From: Streptomyces profundus
GTDB taxonomy: Bacteria; Actinomycetota; Actinomycetes; Streptomycetales; Streptomycetaceae
NCBI RefSeq assembly: GCF_020740535.1
Contig: NZ_CP082362.1
Location: 1,054,001 to 1,118,000, forward strand
Length of the DNA: 64,000 bases
Direction of reading: 5' to 3'
The notes beneath the pieces were generated by a model. It saw only the letters and a program-made list of their open reading frames with translations. It was not told the origin of the DNA and made no database searches. This document shows, in pieces, positions 26,747 through 36,602 of the stretch (position 1 is the stretch's first letter; each line of letters opens with the position of its first letter). Made by a program: the position numbers and the translations under genes.

Positions 26747-27691
26747 TTACCAGCGGTGGCGGGCCAGCGCCCGTTCCACGTCCGCGACGTCCAGGGCGCC
26801 GTCGGCGACGAGCACCCGGTAGCGGTAGTCGAAGGACTCCCCCGGCGGCAGCTCGAACTCCTCGAAGAACGCCCAGGAGAAGGCCACCACGGGCACCGGC
26901 TCCGCGCGGACGAACCAGTGCGAGGGGTGGACGGCGTCCGGGCCGAGGTTCTCCGGGGCGTGCGCGAAGACCAGCGTCGAATGGGCGTCCACATCGTCGT
27001 GCGCCGAGGTGAGGGCGAGCCAGGGCGCCTCGGCCGCCGGGGTGCCCATGGTCCCCTGGTCGGTGCCGACGCCGGCCGGGGTGAGCACCCGGGCGCCGGT
27101 GAAGTCGCGCGGCCCACGCCACTGCAGACCGGTGTAGCCGGCCATCTCTCGGCCCGCCGTGGTGGGGCTGCCGAAGCGCAGCGGCTCCCCGCGCACATTG
27201 GTGAGGTGGATCGACCAGTCCAGCGCCCAGGTGCCCGCCTCGGGGTCGGCGCTGTGCGCGGTGAGGGTGCGACGCTCCCGGGCCCACTCCTGGCCGCCGT
27301 TGTTGATCCAGGTCAGGTCCTCGGCCACGGTCACCCGCTCGCCGGCCGCTTCGACCGTCGGGAACCCGTCGTGCCGCATCCAGCCGACGCGCTCCGGGAC
27401 GCGCTGGTAACCGCGCCCGTGGATATAGGAGTTGCCGCCCCAGAAGTTCTGTTCCGAAAGATGACTCGCGGTCATCTGTAGACCCTTGTGCCAGCGGTGG
27501 TCGTTGGGCCGGTAGCCGCTGACCAACCGTCCGCCGATGGTGCGCACCGGATGCGCGTACGGCTTGCGCGACTCGTAGGGCTCCGGATCGGGCCGGTAGA
27601 CATACGAGAGAACCTCGGTGCGGTGGGCGCCCTCGACCGCGAGGGCGATGCGCTCGCCGAGTGTGTGCTGGACGGTGAACTGCGCGGTCAC
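26747..27691 (-). CDS. DUF6807/PmoA family protein
   Basis: 314 residues, no signal peptide. Matches the family annotated PmoA or DUF6807: YVYRPDPEPYESRKPYAHPV and GYRPNDHRWHKGLQM near the N-terminus, a central NLTWINNGGQEW-type strand set, and a C-terminal ELPPGESFDYRYRVLVADG. These proteins are beta-rich, resemble aldose-epimerase-like folds and often sit with sugar catabolism genes; they are not methane monooxygenase subunits. A LacI-type operator lies 52 nt upstream, so induction by a sugar is likely. Confidence 0.8.
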   Translation of the reverse strand: MTAQFTVQHTLGERIALAVEGAHRTEVLSYVYRPDPEPYESRKPYAHPVRTIGGRLVSGYRPNDHRWHKGLQMTASHLSEQNFWGGNSYIHGRGYQRVPERVGWMRHDGFPTVEAAGERVTVAEDLTWINNGGQEWARERRTLTAHSADPEAGTWALDWSIHLTNVRGEPLRFGSPTTAGREMAGYTGLQWRGPRDFTGARVLTPAGVGTDQGTMGTPAAEAPWLALTSAHDDVDAHSTLVFAHAPENLGPDAVHPSHWFVRAEPVPVVAFSWAFFEEFELPPGESFDYRYRVLVADGALDVADVERALARHRW

Positions 27692-27742
27692 TTGCTCTCC
27701 CTGGGCCCGATCCTGGACACCGGGCCCCGGGGGAGGCCCGGA

Positions 27743-27759
27743 TGGTAAGCGCTTTCAAC
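27743..27759 (-). promoter_or_regulatory. LacI/GalR-type operator upstream of the DUF6807 gene
   Basis: The core GGTAAGCGCTTTCA is a near-perfect match to the TGTAAGCGCTTTCA-type palindrome bound by LacI-family regulators. It lies 52-68 nt before the ATG of the DUF6807 gene. No LacI gene is in the window. Confidence 0.65.
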
Positions 27760-27800
27760 GATCGGTCAGCAAGCCAACCACGCACCGCCCGAGGTGACAA

Positions 27801-27837
27801 GGGCACCGCCCCGGCCTCGACGGCCGGGGCGGTGCCC
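27801..27837 (-). terminator. Terminator of pyk
   Basis: Perfect 16-bp GC-rich stem (27801-27816 with 27822-27837), 5-nt loop, 23 nt after the pyk stop codon. Confidence 0.85.
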
Positions 27838-27859
27838 CGCGTCCTGGAGCCGCCGCGGC

Positions 27860-29293
<1,434 letters not shown>

Positions 29294-29569
29294 GGGGCAA
29301 CCCTAGGAGTTACCGACGAGTACCCGACTATCCGGAAGTGACCACGAGATGGCGGCCTTTTCACCAGAGAACCAACAAACAACAGAATGAGCGCAACGCC
29401 GCTCTTTTGAGCTTTGTGCTGCCTTATCGTTTCTCTCGAATCGAGCGAAATGAGGAGATCCGCCGGCTTTATCGCGTGGCGAGGCGCGCGCGGGGACAGC
29501 CTTGCCAGGCGCGCGCACGCTCAAACCCCGCCCGTGTCCGCCGCACCGGCGCCCGGCGGCCCACGCCGG

Positions 29570-31000
29570 TCACACCGGGATGTGCCGGGGCGGCGGCGAC
29601 GGCGCCGCGGCGCGCGGTTCCGGGACGCCTGACCCGTGGGGCGCCGCGGGCTCCGGCTGGGCCCTGGCCCCGAACGTGGTGAACGCGGTCCGCTCCGGCA
29701 GCGGGTAACGCGGCTCGCCGGTCAGCGAGTTGAGGATGGTGGCGCTGCGGTGGGCGATCAGCCCGAGGTCGGGCGCGCCGACGCCGTGGGTGTGCTGTTC
29801 GGCGTTCTGGACGAAGATGCCGCCGGTGATCCCCTGGTCGAGCACCAGCCGGTAGTCCCTGGTGACCAGGGGGCGGCCGGCGGCGTCGGTCCGGATGTCC
29901 GCGTCGAGACCGGCCAGCACCGAGCCCAGGGGACGCTCCCGGTATCCGGTGGCCAGCACCACGGCGTTGGTGAGCAACCGGCTGCGCCCGCCCTCGGGTC
30001 GGTGGTCGAGGTGCAGCTCCAACTGGTGGGCGCCGATGCGCCCCGCGGTGCGCACCCCCACGCCGGGGGTGAGCACCACGTCGGGCCAGCCCCCCGGCAC
30101 CGAGCGCCGGTACAGCTCGTCGTGGATGGCGGCCAGCGTGTCCACGTCGACCGCCTTGTACAACTGCCACTGCGTCGACCGGATCTGGTCGCGGATCTGC
30201 TCGGGCAGCGCGTGGAAGTAGCGGGTGTAGTCCGGGGTGAAGTGCTCCAGGCCCAGCTTGCTGTACTCCATCGGCGAGAACGCCGGGCTGCGGCTGATCC
30301 AGTGCAGCCGCTCGGCGCCGGCCGGCCGGTGGCGCAGCAGGTCGAGGAAGATCTCGGCGCCTGACTGGCCGCCGCCGATGACCGTCACATGCCCGGCGGC
30401 CAGAAGGCGGTCCCGGTGCTCCAGATACCCCGCGGAGTGGATCACGGGCGCGGTGGCCGACGCGTCGATCAGCGGGCGCAGTTGCTCGGGGACATGGGGC
30501 GCGGTGCCGATGCCGAGGGCCAGGTTGCGGGCGTAGACCCGGCCGGTGGCCCCGCGTTCGTCGGCGCGGCCCAGCGGGGTGAGGTCGATGTCGAAGACGG
30601 CGTGCTCGGCGTTCCAGCGGACGGCGTCCACCCGGTGGTGGAAGTGGAGCGCCGGCAACTGCTCGCTGACCCAGCGGCAGTAGTCGTCGTACTCGGCGCG
30701 GTCGCTGTGGAAGCGTTCGGCGAAGTAGAAGGGGAAGAGCCGCCGTTGGTGCCTGAGGTAGTTGAGGAAGCTCCAGGCGCTGGTGGGGTCGGCGAGGGTC
30801 ACCAGATCGGCGAGGAAGGGGACCTGGAGCGTCGTGCCCTCGATCAGCAGCCCCGGATGCCAGCTGAAGTCGGGCCGCTGCTCGTACCAGGCGGTGCGCA
30901 GGTCGGGGTGGTCGTCCGCGAGCGCGGCCAGCGAGAGGTTGGCGGGTCCGATGCCCACGCCGACGAGGTCCAGGGGATAGCGAGGGTCAGCGGCGGTCAT
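29570..31000 (-). CDS. Lysine/cadaverine N-hydroxylase, DesB/IucD-like
   Basis: 476 residues. Flavin-dependent N-monooxygenase: FAD motif DLVGVGIGPANLSLAALA (residues ~10-27), NADPH motif VIGGGQSGAEIFLDLL, and the late ATGYRERPLGSVL motif of the SidA/IucD/PvdA family. In desferrioxamine synthesis DesB hydroxylates cadaverine to give the hydroxamate precursor. It follows the DesA-like gene by 59 nt on the same strand. Directly after it comes pyk, not desC or desD. Whether the substrate is cadaverine, lysine or ornithine cannot be settled from sequence; the pairing with a DesA-like decarboxylase favours cadaverine. Confidence 0.85.
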   Translation of the reverse strand: MTAADPRYPLDLVGVGIGPANLSLAALADDHPDLRTAWYEQRPDFSWHPGLLIEGTTLQVPFLADLVTLADPTSAWSFLNYLRHQRRLFPFYFAERFHSDRAEYDDYCRWVSEQLPALHFHHRVDAVRWNAEHAVFDIDLTPLGRADERGATGRVYARNLALGIGTAPHVPEQLRPLIDASATAPVIHSAGYLEHRDRLLAAGHVTVIGGGQSGAEIFLDLLRHRPAGAERLHWISRSPAFSPMEYSKLGLEHFTPDYTRYFHALPEQIRDQIRSTQWQLYKAVDVDTLAAIHDELYRRSVPGGWPDVVLTPGVGVRTAGRIGAHQLELHLDHRPEGGRSRLLTNAVVLATGYRERPLGSVLAGLDADIRTDAAGRPLVTRDYRLVLDQGITGGIFVQNAEQHTHGVGAPDLGLIAHRSATILNSLTGEPRYPLPERTAFTTFGARAQPEPAAPHGSGVPEPRAAAPSPPPRHIPV

Positions 31001-31030
31001 CGGGCTGCTTCTTCCTTCTGGGGATCACAG

Positions 31031-31069
31031 GGGTCACGGGCGGGGGTCACGGGCGGGGGTCACGGGCGG
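31031..31069. repeat. Three perfect 13-bp tandem repeats
   Basis: Unit GGGTCACGGGCGG repeated three times without change across the 3' end of the DesA-like gene and the gap before the DesB-like gene. The desA-like stop codon lies inside the third unit. Slippage here could alter the C-terminus or the gene spacing. Confidence 0.85.
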
Positions 31070-32529
31070 GGGGTCAGGGAGCCGGCGGAGGGGCGGTGTG
31101 GTGGCGGGCCGGGTTCGGCCGCCTGCTCCAGGACCAGCTTGAGCAGGGCGGCCAGATCGCTCTCCTGCACCCCCGGGTTGAGCAGGGTGGCCTTCAGCCA
31201 CAGCGTGCGCCGGCCCCGCTCGTCCTCGGTCCAGGCCCGGCCGAGCACCGCCCGGCCGTCGGCGAGCAGCTGTCGGCGCACGGAGGCGACCCGTTCGTCG
31301 CTGGCGCCCGCGGGGCGGAACAGCACGGTGCTGATGGTGGGTCGGGCGTGCAGCCGCAGGCCCGGCGCGCCGAGCACCAGCTCGGCCAGCCGGCGGGCGG
31401 CGGCGCAGGTGTCCTCGATCAGCCGAGCAAGACCGGCGCGGCCCAGGGCGCGCAGGGTGACGGCGATCTTGAGCACGTCGGCCCTGCGGGTGGTGCGCAG
31501 CGAGCGCCCCAGCAGGTCGGGCAGCCCGGCCTCGGTGTCGTCGTCGGCGTTGAGATAGTCGGCCTGGTAGCCCAGCGGTAACAGGATGGCCCGGTCGGGG
31601 ACGGTGAGCAGCCCGGCGGCGATCGGCTGCCAGCCGAGCTTGTGCAGGTCGAGGGTGACCGTGTCGGCGCGTTCGAGGCCGGCGAGTTGGTCGCGGTGGC
31701 GGGGGCTGAGCAGCAGCGGCCCGCCGTAGGCCGCGTCGATGTGCAGGCTGGCTGGGCGGTGCCGGCGCTGGGCGGCCACCAGATCGGCGAGCGCCGGCAG
31801 CGGGTCGATCGCTCCGGTGTCGGTGGTGCCGGCCGTGGCCACCACCAGGGCGTGCGCGCCCGGGGGCAGCGCCTCGACGGCGGCGCGCACGGCGGCCGGA
31901 TCCAGCACCCCGCGCGGCGTCGGCAGGACGGTGGGGGGCGGCAGGCCCAGCAGCCAGGTGGCGCGCGCGGTGCTGTGGTGGGCGTTGGCGCCGCAGCAGA
32001 CCCGGAGCGGCGCCGGATCGCGCTCCCTGGCCAGCAGCACGCCCAGCAGGTTGGACTCGGTGCCGCCGGTGGTGACCAGCGCGTCGGGGGCGGGGCCCGA
32101 CGGGTGGACGAGCGCGGCGAGTTCGGCGGTCACCCTGGCCTCCAGGGCGGAGGCGGCGGGCGCCTGGTCCCAGGAGTCGAGCGAGGGGTTGAGCGCGCTG
32201 GCCGCGAGGTCGGCCGCGGTGGCCACGGCCAGCGGCGGGCAGTGCAGATGGGCGACGCAGTGCGGGTCGGCCGGATCGGCCGCGCCCCTGGCCAGCGCCT
32301 GGACCAGCGTGTCGAGGGCCTCGTGGGCGCCGGTGCCCAGGGCCGGCAGGATCGTTCCACCGAAGCGGGCGTGCCGGGACGTGGGGCCGCCGGCGGGCAG
32401 CGGGCCACAGCGTTCGGCGGCGCCCTCGGCCAGCGCGGTCAGCACCGTGTCCAGCAGCGGGCGCAGCGCGGTGGCTCCTGAGCCACCGCCCGCGAGCGCG
32501 GTCGGATCGTGCGGGCGAAGGGCAGGCAT
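31060..32529 (-). CDS. PLP-dependent decarboxylase, DesA-like (lysine decarboxylase)
   Basis: ATG at 32529 with GGAG 6 nt upstream gives 489 residues. Group II (aromatic/glutamate type) PLP decarboxylase: TTGGTESN (residues ~153-160), PLP-ring Asp D265 in HIDAAYGG, and the Schiff-base lysine K297 in LDLHKLGWQP. Members next to an N-hydroxylase in streptomycetes are DesA, which turns lysine into cadaverine for desferrioxamine. An iron box lies upstream. A 2,4-diaminobutyrate or other amine role is possible but less likely given the neighbour. Confidence 0.85.
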   Translation of the reverse strand: MPALRPHDPTALAGGGSGATALRPLLDTVLTALAEGAAERCGPLPAGGPTSRHARFGGTILPALGTGAHEALDTLVQALARGAADPADPHCVAHLHCPPLAVATAADLAASALNPSLDSWDQAPAASALEARVTAELAALVHPSGPAPDALVTTGGTESNLLGVLLARERDPAPLRVCCGANAHHSTARATWLLGLPPPTVLPTPRGVLDPAAVRAAVEALPPGAHALVVATAGTTDTGAIDPLPALADLVAAQRRHRPASLHIDAAYGGPLLLSPRHRDQLAGLERADTVTLDLHKLGWQPIAAGLLTVPDRAILLPLGYQADYLNADDDTEAGLPDLLGRSLRTTRRADVLKIAVTLRALGRAGLARLIEDTCAAARRLAELVLGAPGLRLHARPTISTVLFRPAGASDERVASVRRQLLADGRAVLGRAWTEDERGRRTLWLKATLLNPGVQESDLAALLKLVLEQAAEPGPPPHRPSAGSLTPRP

Positions 32530-32611
32530 GGGGTACTCCAACAGGCGGCACCGTGGGAACGTTTGTGAACGCCCAAACGCTATGCGGTGCCTCCTGCCCC
32601 ACCCGTCACTT

Positions 32612-32647
32612 CGGCCCGCTTTCCCTCGATAGAGCGAAGCGGGCCGG
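32612..32647 (-). other. Hairpin in front of the desA-like gene
   Basis: 10-bp stem (32612-32621 CGGCCCGCTT with 32638-32647) and a 16-nt loop, located between the iron box and the DesA-like start. It could be the terminator of pepN, whose stop is 72 nt upstream, or a 5'-leader structure of the siderophore operon. Confidence 0.5.
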
Positions 32648-32664
32648 CGCGCCACCCCCTCGGA

Positions 32665-32686
32665 GTGGTAAGGGATACCTAACCAC
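32665..32686 (-). promoter_or_regulatory. Iron box (DmdR/IdeR-type operator)
   Basis: 22-bp imperfect palindrome with half sites GTGGTAAGGGA and TACCTAACCAC, matching at 9 of 11 positions. It contains the TTAGG...CCTTA pattern of streptomycete iron boxes. It lies about 135 nt before the DesA-like start, so the desA-desB-like pair should be repressed by iron. Confidence 0.75.
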
Positions 32687-32718
32687 CGGCCGACGCGCGG
32701 CGGCCGGTGGTCGACGCG

Positions 32719-35214
32719 TCAGTTCGCGGCGCGCACCCGCAGCGCGCGGCGCAGGTCGTCGAGCTGGTCGAGCAGTTGGCGGCGCAGCGCCGGGGTGAGG
32801 TCGCCGGCCAGGGCGGCCTCGGTCAGCTCGACGGTGCGCTGTTCGGTGAACGGGTGCGGGAAGCCCGCGTGGCCGACGGTCGTGGCGAGCGCGTGGCCCC
32901 GGCGGGCGGCCAGGGCGGCGGCGGCCGGGAAGTACCGCTCCACATAGGGCGCGAGCAGTTCACGCTGCTCGGGATGCCAGAAGCCCTCGGCCGTGGCCGT
33001 GAACAGGTAGTTGGAGAGGCGGTCGGCCGGGTCGAACATGGCCTCCCAGGCGGCCTCCTTGGCCTTGGCCGCCGGCAGCGCGGCGCGGCAGCGGGCGGCG
33101 CCCTTCTCGCCGGTCGCGCTCCGGTCGCGTTCGGCCTCGGCCTCGATCTCCTCCTCGGTGGCGGCGCCGAGCACGGCGAGCCGGTGCAGCAGCCGCCAGC
33201 GGAGGTCGGCGTCGAGCGTCGGGCCGCCGGGCACTGTGCCCTCGCGCCACCAGTCCAGCAACGTGTCGGGCGCGTCAGCGGCGGCGATCGCGGAGCGCGC
33301 CGCGGTCAGCCGCCGCGGGTCGTCGCCCGTGCCGACGAGCAGCCGTTCGGTGATCCGCCGGACCATGGCGAGGGCCTCGGCCCTGCGGTCGTCCGGCACG
33401 TAGCGGCCGGCCAGCACGCCGCCGGCGAAGGCCAGGACGCCGCCCACGATCGGCGTCTCCCGCTCGCTCGGCAGATGCCGGAGGGCCGCCTCCAGGTAGT
33501 CGGACGGGGCGAGTTCGCCGTCCCTGACCATGTCCCGGGCCGCGTTCCAGACCACGGTGCGGCTGAGCGGGTCGGGCAGGCTGGAGAGGGTGTCGAGCGC
33601 CGTCTCCCAGGAGCGCGGGTCGAGCCGGACCTTGGCGTAGCTGAGATCGCCGTCGTTGACCACGAGCAGGTCGGGGCGGGCGCCGGGGAAGGTGTGCTCG
33701 GTGGTGCCGCCGGCGGCGTCGAGTTCGATCTCGTACTGGGCGCGGGACAGCACGCGTTCGGGCCTGGTGGGGTCGATGTCGTAGGCGCCGAGCCGCAGTC
33801 GGTGCGGCCGGCCGCCGCTGTGGGCGAGGCTCAGCCGCCACTCGTCGGTGCCGTCGCTGGTGCGCGGGGTGAGGGTGTCGGGGCCGCTGGTGCGCAGCCA
33901 GGCGTCGGCCCAGGTGGGCACGGGGCGGCCTGAGGCGCGGGCCATGGCGTCGATGAAGTCGGCGAGGGTCGCGTTGCCGAAGCGGTGCCGGGCGAAGTGG
34001 TCGTTGATGCCGGCGAGGAAGACCTCCTGACCGAGCCAGGCGACGAGTTGACGCAGCGCGGAGGCGCCCTTGGCGTAGGAGATGCCGTCGAAGTTGAGCC
34101 AGGCGGAGGCGGTGTCCGGCACCGCGTCGGGCTCGGGGGCGACGGGGTGGGTGGAGGGGCGCTGGTCCGCGTCGTAGCCCCAGGACTTGCGGACCACGGC
34201 GAACTCGGTCCACGGGCGGTATCCGGTGGCCTCGTCCAGCACCTGGTAGCCCAGGTACTCGGCGAAGGACTCGTTCAGCCAGACGTCGTCCCACCAGCGC
34301 AGGGTGACCAGGTCGCCGAACCACATATGGGCCATCTCGTGGGCGATGACGACGGCCCGCACCTCGCGTTCGGTGTCGGTGACCGCCGACTGGAAGACAT
34401 AGCCGTCGCGGAAGGTCACCAGCCCCGGGTTCTCCATGGCGCCGGCGTTGAACTCGGGGACGAACGCCTGGTCGTAGGAGTCGAACGGGTAGGGCTCGTC
34501 GAAGATCTCGTGGTAGCGGTCGAAGCAGCGGCGGGTGATGTCGAGGATCTCCTCGGCGTCCCGGTCCAGCTGGGCGGCGAGCGAACGCCGGACATGCAGG
34601 CCGAACGGGAGCCCCGCGTGCTCGGTGCGCACCGAGTGGTAGGGGCCGGCGACCACGGCGACCAGATAGGTGGAGATGAGCGGGGTCTCGGCGCAGCGCC
34701 AGCGTCCCGGCTGGTCGGCGACGGGGGTGGCGATGCCGTTGCCCAGCACCGTCCAGTCCTCCGGGGCGGTGACGGCGACGTCGAAGACGGCCTTGAGGTC
34801 GGGCTGGTCGAAGGCGGCGAAGACCAGCGGCGCGTCGGTCATGCAGCACATGGAGTAGAGGTAGGTGAGGCCGTCCACCGGGTCGGTGAAGCGGTGCATC
34901 CCCTCGCCGGTGCGGGAGTAGGGCATCTCGGCCACGATGGTCAACTCGTGCTCGCCGGCGGCCAGTCCACGCAGCGGGAGCCGGCCGTCCGCGAGGCTCT
35001 CGACGGCCAGGTCCTGGCCGTCGAGAGTGGCGGAGCGCAGGGCGGTGGGGCGTAGTTCGACAAAGGTGTCGCCGGGCTCGCGCGCCGTGAACCGCACGGT
35101 GGTGGTGGAGCCGAAGACGGTGTCGCCCCGGGTGAGGTCGAGGTCGATGGTGTAGCGCTCGACGGCCAGCAGACGGGCGCGGGTCTCGGCTTCGAGACGG
35201 GTGAGTGTCGCCAT
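32719..35214 (-). CDS. pepN: Aminopeptidase N (M1 family)
   Basis: 831 residues, a usual length for actinobacterial PepN. Zinc exopeptidase that removes N-terminal residues from peptides in the cytoplasm. Substrate-anchoring GAMEN at residues 258-262; zinc motif HEMAH at 292-296 with the third ligand E315 (WLNESFAEYLG). N-terminal beta-saddle and a C-terminal helical domain of about 400 residues (ERAP1-C-like) are present. Divergent from the chitinase gene. Streptomycetes often carry more than one copy; this one sits in an accessory block. Confidence 0.95.
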   Translation of the reverse strand: MATLTRLEAETRARLLAVERYTIDLDLTRGDTVFGSTTTVRFTAREPGDTFVELRPTALRSATLDGQDLAVESLADGRLPLRGLAAGEHELTIVAEMPYSRTGEGMHRFTDPVDGLTYLYSMCCMTDAPLVFAAFDQPDLKAVFDVAVTAPEDWTVLGNGIATPVADQPGRWRCAETPLISTYLVAVVAGPYHSVRTEHAGLPFGLHVRRSLAAQLDRDAEEILDITRRCFDRYHEIFDEPYPFDSYDQAFVPEFNAGAMENPGLVTFRDGYVFQSAVTDTEREVRAVVIAHEMAHMWFGDLVTLRWWDDVWLNESFAEYLGYQVLDEATGYRPWTEFAVVRKSWGYDADQRPSTHPVAPEPDAVPDTASAWLNFDGISYAKGASALRQLVAWLGQEVFLAGINDHFARHRFGNATLADFIDAMARASGRPVPTWADAWLRTSGPDTLTPRTSDGTDEWRLSLAHSGGRPHRLRLGAYDIDPTRPERVLSRAQYEIELDAAGGTTEHTFPGARPDLLVVNDGDLSYAKVRLDPRSWETALDTLSSLPDPLSRTVVWNAARDMVRDGELAPSDYLEAALRHLPSERETPIVGGVLAFAGGVLAGRYVPDDRRAEALAMVRRITERLLVGTGDDPRRLTAARSAIAAADAPDTLLDWWREGTVPGGPTLDADLRWRLLHRLAVLGAATEEEIEAEAERDRSATGEKGAARCRAALPAAKAKEAAWEAMFDPADRLSNYLFTATAEGFWHPEQRELLAPYVERYFPAAAALAARRGHALATTVGHAGFPHPFTEQRTVELTEAALAGDLTPALRRQLLDQLDDLRRALRVRAAN

Positions 35215-35377
35215 GACGCCCTATGCTGCCGCACCGCCCCGGCGCGGACCCAACGAGTTGTCGGCGCGCGCCCCTCCGTACCCCCCAAGAGCGCCGGTCG
35301 GTACCGGAACTCGCCGCGCGGCCGTCTACAAGGGCGGACGACGCAGGTCAGCGTGGTGTGAGGGGAGCCACGCCAGA

Positions 35378-35393
35378 ATTGGTCCAGTCCAAA
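35378..35393 (+). promoter_or_regulatory. DasR-like operator (dre) upstream of the chitinase gene
   Basis: The sequence TTGGTCCAGTCCAA is a near-palindrome matching the streptomycete dre consensus (TGGTCTAGACCA-type) and the TGGTCCAGACCA motif long known from chitinase promoters. It sits four bases upstream of a strong -35 box, a position fitted for repression by the GlcNAc-responsive regulator DasR. Confidence 0.75.
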
Positions 35394-35396
35394 GGC

Positions 35397-35426
35397 TTGA
35401 CGCTCTCCGGGGGCCACTCCTTAGAT
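35397..35426 (+). promoter_or_regulatory. Promoter of the chitinase–beta-helix operon
   Basis: TTGACG (35397-35402), 18-bp spacer, TTAGAT (35421-35426): HrdB-like. Transcription would start near 35433, giving a leader of about 130 nt before the chitinase ATG. The gap 35215-35564 holds only this control region as far as I can see. Confidence 0.65.
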
Positions 35427-35564
35427 CACGCCCGAAGCGAAGGGGTCACCGACCGTCATCCGACGGTCATGAACACGCCAGCGCGACGGGCTCCGCCCAA
35501 CCCGTCGCCCCCACCCCCACACCGAGGAATCCCCCACTCCCGCACCGGAATCGGATGTGAACGC

Positions 35565-36599
35565 ATGTCCCCCACACAGCGCCACGCCCGCACCACCCGC
35601 CGGCTCGCCGGCACCGCGGTCGCCCTGCTCGCCGCCGGCGGCCTCGCGCTCGGCCAACTGCCCGGCGCCAGCGCCCAGGAGGCCACCGCCGGACCCACCG
35701 AGGCGATCCGGCCGGCGGCCGAGCCGATGACCGTCGCGCCCTACCTCTACAACGGCTGGGGCGACCCGCCGAGCCCGACCACCGTGATGGACGCCACCGG
35801 CGTCGAGTGGTTCACCCTCGCCTTCGTCCTCAGCGACGGCTACTGCGATCCGCGGTGGGACGGCTGGCGTCCGCTGTCCGGCGGGGTGGACCAGGACACC
35901 ATCGAGACCATCAGGGCCGCCGGCGGCGACGTCATCCCGTCCTTCGGCGGCTGGAGCGGCGACAAGCTGGAGAGCTCCTGCGCCACCTCGGGCGAGCTGG
36001 CCGACGCGTACCAGCAGGTGATCGACGCCTACGGTCTGGCGGCCATCGACATCGACATCGAGGCCGCCGCCTATGACGACCCCGCGACCCAACAGCGCAC
36101 CGTGGACGCCCTGTTGGCCGTGCAGGCGGCCAACCCCGGGATCAAGGTGTACATCACCTTCGGCACCGGCCGAAACGGCCCCGACACCAGCCTGATCAAC
36201 CGCGCCGCCGACTCGGGCCTGACCGTGGACGGTTGGACCATCATGCCGTTCAACTTCGGCGGGAACGGCCAGGACATGGGCCAGCTCACCATCCAGGCGT
36301 CCGAGGGCCTGAAGAGCGCGCTGATCGACGCCTACGGCTATGGCGAGGCGGAGGCGTACCAGCACATGGGGATCTCCTCCATGAACGGCGTCACCGACGT
36401 CGGCGAGACCATCACCGTGGCCGACTTCGAGACCATGCTGGGCTACGCGCGGGAGGTCGGGCTCTCCCGCCTGACCTTCTGGTCCGTCAACCGCGACCGG
36501 CCCTGCGAGGGCGGCGGCGCGGACAGCTGCTCGGGAGTGGACCAGCAGCCGTGGGAGTTCACCGACGTGCTGGCCCGCTATGTCACCGAAGGAGCCTGA
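35565..36599 (+). CDS. Secreted GH18 chitinase-like glycosidase
   Basis: ATG at 35565 gives 344 residues; in-frame sequence to the left is leader. Residues 1-38 are an export signal with twin Arg (TTRRLAG) and likely cleavage after GASA. The rest is one GH18 barrel: SFGGWSG strand (residues ~126-132), catalytic DxDxE as D162-I-D-I-E166 (AAIDIDIEAAAYDD), then TFGTGRNGP, MPFNFGG and LTFWSVNRDR. No chitin-binding or FnIII domain is present, so this is a compact catalytic protein of the ChiC/endo-type subgroup. E166 is the expected acid/base. Coupled to the next gene. Confidence 0.9.
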   Translation: MSPTQRHARTTRRLAGTAVALLAAGGLALGQLPGASAQEATAGPTEAIRPAAEPMTVAPYLYNGWGDPPSPTTVMDATGVEWFTLAFVLSDGYCDPRWDGWRPLSGGVDQDTIETIRAAGGDVIPSFGGWSGDKLESSCATSGELADAYQQVIDAYGLAAIDIDIEAAAYDDPATQQRTVDALLAVQAANPGIKVYITFGTGRNGPDTSLINRAADSGLTVDGWTIMPFNFGGNGQDMGQLTIQASEGLKSALIDAYGYGEAEAYQHMGISSMNGVTDVGETITVADFETMLGYAREVGLSRLTFWSVNRDRPCEGGGADSCSGVDQQPWEFTDVLARYVTEGA

Positions 36600-36602
36600 G
36601 CG

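Noticed and set aside
29303..29524. Small leftward open frame of 73 residues upstream of pyk
   Set aside because: AT-rich, poor codon bias, no ribosome binding site; it lies in the probable promoter region.
31031..31069. 13-bp tandem repeats as an iteron or origin
   Set aside because: Only three units, straddling a stop codon in a chromosomal operon, with no replication gene near.
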